This document shows, piece after piece, positions 59,025-64,000 of a stretch of DNA of 64,000 bases. Position 1 is the first letter of the stretch, and the number at the start of each line of letters is the position of its first letter. Under the pieces are notes generated by a model. That model was not told the DNA's origin. It did not search any database and saw nothing but the letters and a program-made list of their open reading frames with translations. The stretch comes from Sinorhizobium terangae (GTDB lineage Bacteria > Pseudomonadota > Alphaproteobacteria > Rhizobiales > Rhizobiaceae). The stretch lies in assembly GCF_029714365.1 (NCBI RefSeq), contig NZ_CP121659.1, positions 1,674,001 to 1,738,000 on the forward strand. The letters are read 5' to 3'. The position numbers and the translations under genes were made by a program.

Positions 59025-59723
59025 TCAGCCTGTTGGCTTCAGCCAGCTGTCGTAGTCCGACACGAGCAGATGGAGTGGATGCTCGTCCTCCTCGATCGCG
59101 GAGAAGCGGCCTACCGACTCGCGGAAATAATTGTCGGTGAGGTCGTCATTGACGGTCGAGACCTCGCCCATCAACACGTCGCCTCCCTCAGCCCAGAAGG
59201 CATGCCAGTTTCCGGGCAGCAATGTGACGCTCTCGCCCGGTTGGAGCTTCAGGAGTCCGCCTGCCTTCTGCCGGCGCAGGCGTGCATCGCACGCCACTTC
59301 GACGTCGCTTTCCTCGTCGACCGAGCCGTCCGGCAGCGAGTTGTACATCTCAAGCACCAGCGCGCCGCCGCCACGATTGATGATGTCCTCCGTCTTCACC
59401 GCATGACGGTGCAGCGGATTGATCTGGCCGGCGCGTGTAATCATCAGCTTCTCGGCATAGACCATACCTTTACCGGTGCCGAGATTGGCTGCGGCACCGT
59501 TCCTCAAGGTGAAAAGGACGAGACCGAATTCATCGAAACGGCCCTTGCCGTAATCGGTGATGTCCCAACCGAGCCGCGCCTCCAGGATCGTCGGACTGTC
59601 GGACGCGACGCGCGCCTTCAATTCCTCCGGCGACCAGTAGGCAAAGGGGGGTAGCACGAAGCCGTGGCCGCGCATGAAGTCGTCACTTTTGCGGATGATC
59701 TCGTTGACGTGGCTACGTTTCAT
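59025..59723 (-). CDS. D-lyxose/D-mannose family sugar isomerase
   Basis: A 232-residue cupin enzyme interconverting aldoses and ketoses (D-lyxose with D-xylulose, D-mannose with D-fructose). Metal ligands are in NPLHRHAVKTEDIINRGGG (His, His, Glu near residues 103-115) and PGNWHAFWAEGGD (His near 175). The N terminus KRSHVNEIIRKSDDFM matches the family. ATG 59723 is used; a GTG at 59732 overlapping the mannosidase stop is an alternative. Directly after a beta-mannosidase gene, it probably feeds released mannose into fructose metabolism. Confidence 0.88.
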   Translation of the reverse strand: MKRSHVNEIIRKSDDFMRGHGFVLPPFAYWSPEELKARVASDSPTILEARLGWDITDYGKGRFDEFGLVLFTLRNGAAANLGTGKGMVYAEKLMITRAGQINPLHRHAVKTEDIINRGGGALVLEMYNSLPDGSVDEESDVEVACDARLRRQKAGGLLKLQPGESVTLLPGNWHAFWAEGGDVLMGEVSTVNDDLTDNYFRESVGRFSAIEEDEHPLHLLVSDYDSWLKPTG

Positions 59724-59728
59724 CCGGC

Positions 59729-62257
59729 TCACCCTTTTCCCTGGCAGGATTCGAGGTCGTAGGCGCTGAAGCTTGGGACGATGCCTTCGGCGAGCGGCGC
59801 CTTCGGCGTGAAGCGGATCACCTTCGTCTCGCCGGCCGTCAGATCGAAGGCGTTGTCGGAATACCGCCCTTCGACATCGCCTTCGACCATCACGTGCAGC
59901 GCGAGACCGCTCGCCTCGACAATAACGTCGAAGGCGCCGTCCAATCGCGGCACGGTCTCCAGCGTCAGGCCGGACGGTGAGAGATCGAGCGCCTTGTAGG
60001 TACCCTGGACATGATGCCCCTCGCCGCTCATGCCGTTGGAGGCTTCGAACGACCAGAAGAGCAACGTTCCCTCCGGTACGTCGGCGCTTGCGATGGTGAC
60101 GAGCGTGGCGGCGCGGTCCGGTGCGCAGGAACCCGCGGCCGCTGCCAGCGGGCGACGCTCGCCGTCGAGTGAAACGAGGAAGGTTTCGAGTTCGACCGTC
60201 ACCATCTCGGCGGTGTCGTTCACCATCGAGAAGGTGATTTCATTGCCGTCCGCGGAAGGAATGGCGGCAACCGCAACCGGCTGGAAGAAGCGGCGGGCCA
60301 TGTAGTGCATGGCCTTCCAGTGGCCGCCGTAGTCCAGACTCGACCAGGAAGCGACGGGCCAGGTGTCGTTGAGCTGCCAATAAAGCGTCCCCATGCAGTG
60401 CGGCTTCAGCGACCGCCAGTAGTCGACGGCAGTGCGGATCGCGAGCCCCTGCTGGATCTGGCTCAGATAGACGAAGCTCGGGAAATCCTTCGGAAAGCGA
60501 AAATAGCGGAACATGGTCCCCGCAATCCGCTCATTGCCGCCGGCATTCTTCTGGTGCGCCTCCATCACCGGCGAGGCGATGTTGAGGTCACGCGCCTCGG
60601 CAAATTGCCGGACGATCGGCATCGAGGTGTAGGACTGAAAACCGAATTCCGAGCAGAAGCGCGGGCGCACGGTGCGATAATTGTCGAAGGACTTGTTCTC
60701 GTGCCAGACGGACCAGTAGTGCATGTCGCCCGCACCGTCCGCGTGCCAGGCATCACCAAAATTGAGGTAGCCGACGGACGGGCTCGAAGGCCACCAGATC
60801 GCCTCCGGGCAAGCCTCCTTCATCGCTTTCTCGACCGTGCGGTTCAGGCGGTCATAGGAGACGAGATAACGGTCGCGGTCCTTGCGGCTTTCTTCGAACC
60901 AGGTGAGCGCGCCGACAAGTTCGTTGTCGCCGCACCAAAGCGCGATCGACGGGTGGGACGACAGGCGCTTGACCTGAAAGTCCACCTCGGCCGCGACATT
61001 GTCGAGGAAATCCGGCGTCGACGGATAAAGGTTGCAGGCGAACATGAAGTCCTGCCAGACGAGCAGTCCCAGCCGGTCGCAGAGATCGTAGAACCAGTCG
61101 GGCTCGTAGAAGCCACCGCCCCAGACGCGGATCATGTTCATATTGGCGTCGACGGCGGATTGCAGGAGGTCCTCGACTCCTTTCGGTGTCACGCGCGACA
61201 CCAGCGCATCCGCCGGGATCCAGTTCGCTCCGCGGCAGAAGATTTCGCGGCCGTTGATGCGGAAGGCAAAACGGCTCCCCGCCTCGTCCTTGTCAGTGAC
61301 GAGATCGATCGTGCGGAAACCGATCTGGCGCGTCACGCTCTCGTCCGGCAGCTCGACGTTAAGCACGGAAAGCGCCTGCTCGCCGCTGCCTGCCGGCCAC
61401 CACAATCTCGGATTTGCGACCGTGAAGACGTGGGTGATCCGCGTCTCGCCGGCGGCGACCGCGCAGTCCAGGCGCTCCCGCACGCCATCGAGCTCGAAAT
61501 AGATGGGTACGATGCCGGGATCGCGGGCAAAAAGGGTGACGGTCACCTGCAGGTCGACCGATCCGTCGGCAAGCCAGAGCTGACGTGTGGTGACGTGCTC
61601 GATGCGCGCCGTCTCGAGCCGGCGAAGCGCCAGCGAGCCATAGATGCCGAGCGGCGCGACGGCGATATTCCAGTCCCAGCCGAAGTGGCACTGGGGCTTG
61701 CGCAGCATGTTGCCGTTGGCGATCGGCGAATTCCCATCATGATACGGCACGTAAAACGGCTGCGCCGCCTGCCGGCGCGCGCCCTCGGCAATCGAGGAAT
61801 GCAGCACGACGCGGATGCGGTTCTCGCCGACGACGAGCGCACTCGACACGTCGGGGCGATAGCGGCGAAAGCAGTTTTCCGCTTGCAGAACCAATCGATC
61901 GTTGACGAAGACCGAAGCGATCGTGTCGATGCTTTCGAAATCGAGATACCAGCACCCGTCGAGATCGTCCGCATCGACGACGACCGTGCGCTCCAGAACC
62001 CAGTCCTTGTGCGCGACCCATTGCACTTCGGCCTCGTTCCGGCCGGCATAGGGATCTGCAATGATGCCCGCCTGCTGCAACGCGCTGTGCACATCGCCCG
62101 GAAGCGCAATGGTGAGCGCGTGGCTGTTGTCGGTCGATGCAAGCAGCCAGTCACCGGACAAGTCGATGCGGATGGCGTCGCGGTTCAAGGTTTCGGAGGG
62201 CATTTCCTCAAATCCATTCACTGGCCGGCGATCGAGGCCGACGTCATTCTTGTTCAT
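59729..62257 (-). CDS. GH2 beta-mannosidase
   Basis: An 842-residue cytosolic exo-glycosidase with the GH2 order: N-terminal sugar-binding domain (GDWLLASTDNSHAL), immunoglobulin-like domains, and a TIM barrel. The acid/base Glu is in ALWCGDNELVGA near residue 435 and the nucleophile in RPRFCSEFGFQSY near 535; FCRGANWIPADAL and NMIRVWGGGFYEPDWFYDLCDRLG are further beta-mannosidase signatures (positions about 345-385). It releases mannose from beta-mannosides such as mannobiose. ATG 62257 lacks a strong site; ATG 62203 is an alternative. The isomerase gene begins within its stop region. Confidence 0.93.
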   Translation of the reverse strand: MNKNDVGLDRRPVNGFEEMPSETLNRDAIRIDLSGDWLLASTDNSHALTIALPGDVHSALQQAGIIADPYAGRNEAEVQWVAHKDWVLERTVVVDADDLDGCWYLDFESIDTIASVFVNDRLVLQAENCFRRYRPDVSSALVVGENRIRVVLHSSIAEGARRQAAQPFYVPYHDGNSPIANGNMLRKPQCHFGWDWNIAVAPLGIYGSLALRRLETARIEHVTTRQLWLADGSVDLQVTVTLFARDPGIVPIYFELDGVRERLDCAVAAGETRITHVFTVANPRLWWPAGSGEQALSVLNVELPDESVTRQIGFRTIDLVTDKDEAGSRFAFRINGREIFCRGANWIPADALVSRVTPKGVEDLLQSAVDANMNMIRVWGGGFYEPDWFYDLCDRLGLLVWQDFMFACNLYPSTPDFLDNVAAEVDFQVKRLSSHPSIALWCGDNELVGALTWFEESRKDRDRYLVSYDRLNRTVEKAMKEACPEAIWWPSSPSVGYLNFGDAWHADGAGDMHYWSVWHENKSFDNYRTVRPRFCSEFGFQSYTSMPIVRQFAEARDLNIASPVMEAHQKNAGGNERIAGTMFRYFRFPKDFPSFVYLSQIQQGLAIRTAVDYWRSLKPHCMGTLYWQLNDTWPVASWSSLDYGGHWKAMHYMARRFFQPVAVAAIPSADGNEITFSMVNDTAEMVTVELETFLVSLDGERRPLAAAAGSCAPDRAATLVTIASADVPEGTLLFWSFEASNGMSGEGHHVQGTYKALDLSPSGLTLETVPRLDGAFDVIVEASGLALHVMVEGDVEGRYSDNAFDLTAGETKVIRFTPKAPLAEGIVPSFSAYDLESCQGKG

Positions 62258-62299
62258 TGCGAGCCCGGACAGCGTCGCCCGGGCTAAATATTGCTTCTC

Positions 62300-63385
62300 T
62301 CAAATACGGTTTTCGCTGGCAGCGTCGAAAATCGAGGCGACCCCCATGTCGAAGGAAAGGCGCACGTTGGTGCCAGGCTTGTAGCGCCGCTGGCCGGCGA
62401 TGCGCACGGACATCGATTGGCCGGCCAAGGTCAGCCACAAAAGGTTGTCGGCGCCCATCGGCTCTTCGATGTCGACGACAGCCTGATGCGCTGCATCTCC
62501 TGCCGCAGCCTCATCGACCTTGACGTGCTCCGGCCGGAGCCCGAGCACGACCTTCTGCCCCGGCTGCAATCCTGCGCGCGCCGGATAGGCGGTGACATCG
62601 AAGGCCACGCCATCGACCTGCACGAAGGTGCCGCCGTCCCTGGCGGCGACCTCGCCACGGAAGAAGTTCATCGATGGCGAACCGATAAAGCCGGCGACGA
62701 AGAGGTTCTCCGGCGCGTTATAGATCGTCATCGGATCGGCAAGCTGCTGGATGACGCCACCCTTCATGACGGCGATGCGGTCGGCCAAGGTTAGCGCCTC
62801 AATCTGGTCGTGGGTGACATAGATCATCGTGTTCTTGAGAGACTGGTGCAGTCGCTTGATTTCGACGCGCAGTTCCGAACGCAGCTTGGCGTCAAGGTTC
62901 GACAGGGGCTCGTCGAAGAGGAAAACGTCGACGTCACGCACAAGTGCGCGCCCGATCGCCACGCGCTGGCGCTGGCCGCCGGAAAGCTCGGCGGGCTTGC
63001 GCTTCAGAAGCGGCTGGATCTGCAGGATTTCCGCAGCGCGTGCGACACGCTTGTCGATTTCCGCCTGCGGCACCCTGGCAACCTGGAGCCCGAAGGAAAG
63101 GTTCTTCTCGACCGACATCTGCGGGTAGAGCGCGTAAGACTGGAACACCATGCCGATGCCCCGGTCCTTCGGCTCCTCCCATGTGACATTGCGGTCCTTG
63201 ATGAAGATCTGCCCTTCCGAAACGTCAAGCAGGCCGGCGATGCAGTTCAAGAGCGTGGACTTGCCGCATCCGGACGAGCCGAGCAGGACAAGGAACTCGC
63301 CATGATTGATGTCGAGATTGAGCCTGTCGAGAACGGTGACGGCGCCGAAGTTCAGCGACAGGTCCCTGACTGAAACACTGGTCAT
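62300..63385 (-). CDS. Carbohydrate ABC transporter ATPase (UgpC/MsmK/MalK type)
   Basis: A 361-residue ATP-binding subunit. Walker A LLGSSGCGKSTLL is near residue 35-47, Q-loop VFQSYALYPQMSV, signature LSGGQRQRVAIGRALV near 135, Walker B VFLFDEPLSNLD near 155, H-loop VTHDQ near 190. The C-terminal TOBE/OB domain (residues about 235-361; FIGSPSMNFFRGEV and LGLRPEHVKVDE) is typical of sugar importers. It is 43 bp upstream of the mannosidase gene and follows the permease gene by 6 bp. Confidence 0.95.
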   Translation of the reverse strand: MTSVSVRDLSLNFGAVTVLDRLNLDINHGEFLVLLGSSGCGKSTLLNCIAGLLDVSEGQIFIKDRNVTWEEPKDRGIGMVFQSYALYPQMSVEKNLSFGLQVARVPQAEIDKRVARAAEILQIQPLLKRKPAELSGGQRQRVAIGRALVRDVDVFLFDEPLSNLDAKLRSELRVEIKRLHQSLKNTMIYVTHDQIEALTLADRIAVMKGGVIQQLADPMTIYNAPENLFVAGFIGSPSMNFFRGEVAARDGGTFVQVDGVAFDVTAYPARAGLQPGQKVVLGLRPEHVKVDEAAAGDAAHQAVVDIEEPMGADNLLWLTLAGQSMSVRIAGQRRYKPGTNVRLSFDMGVASIFDAASENRI

Positions 63386-63391
63386 GCTTGC

Positions 63392-64000
63392 TTATCCTTT
63401 CACTGCGCCGGCGGCGATGCCGCGCACGAACAGCCGGCCGGAGATGAAGTAGATCGTCAGCGGCACGAGGCCGGTCAGCAGCGTTGCCGCCATGTTGACG
63501 TTGTATTCCTTCACGCCCTGCACCGAGTTGACGATGTTGTTGAGCTGCACGGTCATCGGGTAGTACTCCGGCCGCGTGAAAACCACGCCGAACAGGAAGT
63601 CGTTCCAGATGCCGGTCACCTGGAGGATCATTGCAACGACGAAGATCGGCAGCGACATCGGCAGCATGATCTTGAAGTAGATCGTCCAGAACCCGGCGCC
63701 ATCGACACGCGCCGCCTTGAACAACTCCTCGGGCAAGCCGGCGAAATAGTTGCGGAACAGGAGGGTCAGGATCGGCATGCCGAAGATCGTATGGACGATG
63801 ATGAGGCCTGTCAGCGTCCCGTAGACACCCATTTCCCTCAGCACGATCACAATCGGATAGATCATCACCTGATAGGGAATGAAGGCGCCGATAATGAGGA
63901 TGGTGAAAAACAGATCGGCCCCTTTGAAGCGCCAGTTCGCCAGCGCGTAGCCGTTCACCGAGGCGACCGCGATCGAGATGATCACCGAAGGAACGGTGAT
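63392..64000 (-). CDS. Carbohydrate ABC transporter permease (MalG-like), partial
   Basis: At least 202 residues of a membrane permease; the 5' end lies beyond the right edge. The sequence has five membrane segments and the EAA loop EELFKAARVDGAGFWTIYFKI-type motif (residues E, A, D, G conserved), ending GRLFVRGIAAGAVKG, a typical C terminus of the CUT1 family. An apparent GTG start at 63985 is internal: the frame continues as ITVPSV to the window end. It is cotranscribed with the ATPase gene; the partner permease and binding protein should lie to the right. Confidence 0.92.
   Translation of the reverse strand: MTVPSVIISIAVASVNGYALANWRFKGADLFFTILIIGAFIPYQVMIYPIVIVLREMGVYGTLTGLIIVHTIFGMPILTLLFRNYFAGLPEELFKAARVDGAGFWTIYFKIMLPMSLPIFVVAMILQVTGIWNDFLFGVVFTRPEYYPMTVQLNNIVNSVQGVKEYNVNMAATLLTGLVPLTIYFISGRLFVRGIAAGAVKG

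Noticed and set aside
57176..59140. A 654-codon frame opposite the dehydrogenase and isomerase genes
   Set aside because: Spans two genes and their spacer, which real genes here do not do, and shows no domain.
60305..62287. A 660-codon frame opposite the beta-mannosidase gene
   Set aside because: No recognisable domain, composition of an antisense shadow; the GH2 motifs are on the other strand.

Overview
The window is 64 kb of GC-rich alphaproteobacterial chromosome that reads as a Sinorhizobium/Ensifer-type rhizobium. The reasons are the gene families (BigR/Blh, Zur-ZnuABC, two soluble-signal chemoreceptors, usg, DUF982, DUF1289, TRAP and ABC uptake systems) and eleven copies, several degenerate or partial, of a ~107 bp double-palindrome repeat that matches my memory of the rhizobial RIME family. 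No rRNA, tRNA, CRISPR array, phage or complete insertion sequence was seen. About 62 protein genes and one gene remnant are annotated. Starts were moved from the longest reading frame wherever a better ribosome binding site, signal peptide or family length indicated it.

Layout. 0.1-7 kb: DUF971 gene, moaA, a large McpZ-like chemoreceptor, a DMT exporter and mobA-mobB (molybdenum cofactor). 7-12.4 kb: OmpA-type protein with a tandem Q/E/K/R-rich repeat domain, then a polar amino acid ABC system (binding protein plus two permeases, no ATPase here). 12.6-18.1 kb: usg, DUF2270 membrane protein, methyltransferase, beta-hydroxyacid dehydrogenase-like gene overlapping an AlkD-type glycosylase gene, an Lrp regulator, a uracil-DNA glycosylase family gene overlapping a thermonuclease gene. 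18.4-25.5 kb: DivJ/PleC-like histidine kinase, dgkA, divergent cobT and cobS, DUF1289 and retropepsin-like protease genes, YadGH-like ABC exporter. 25.6-28 kb: sulfide/persulfide locus (TauE-type permease, blh, bigR and a stump of a YeeE-type permease gene). 28-34 kb: candidate small RNA, extensin-like lipoprotein, triple Kazal-domain lipoprotein, sCache chemoreceptor, thioesterase and membrane proteins. 34.2-37.2 kb: uvrB with long extensions and an in-frame palindromic repeat. 37.6-45.7 kb: glycine-rich secreted protein, J-domain protein, cspA, a mosaic repeat island, dusA, several small genes separated by RIME copies, FAH-family hydrolase and gamma carbonic anhydrase. 45.7-49.5 kb: zur-znuBC and divergent znuA sharing two dyads, then an RcnB-like gene. 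49.6-55.5 kb: GH43 glycosidase behind a long palindrome, and a TRAP transporter split into convergent dctQM and dctP. 55.8-64 kb: one leftward operon for uptake and breakdown of a mannose-containing sugar (ABC permease and ATPase, GH2 beta-mannosidase, lyxose/mannose isomerase, TIM-barrel isomerase, Gfo/Idh/MocA dehydrogenase, YghZ-type reductase), continuing past the right edge.

The features most worth a second look are: a small RNA candidate whose loop is complementary to Shine-Dalgarno sequences (about 28145-28202); the palindromic repeat translated inside uvrB; the three-Kazal lipoprotein; two interleaved perfect dyads upstream of a 68-residue orphan (43852-43890); the 48 bp palindrome before the GH43 gene; and histidine-rich tails on all three Znu proteins. 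All assignments come from reading the sequence and from family knowledge; nothing was searched against a database.
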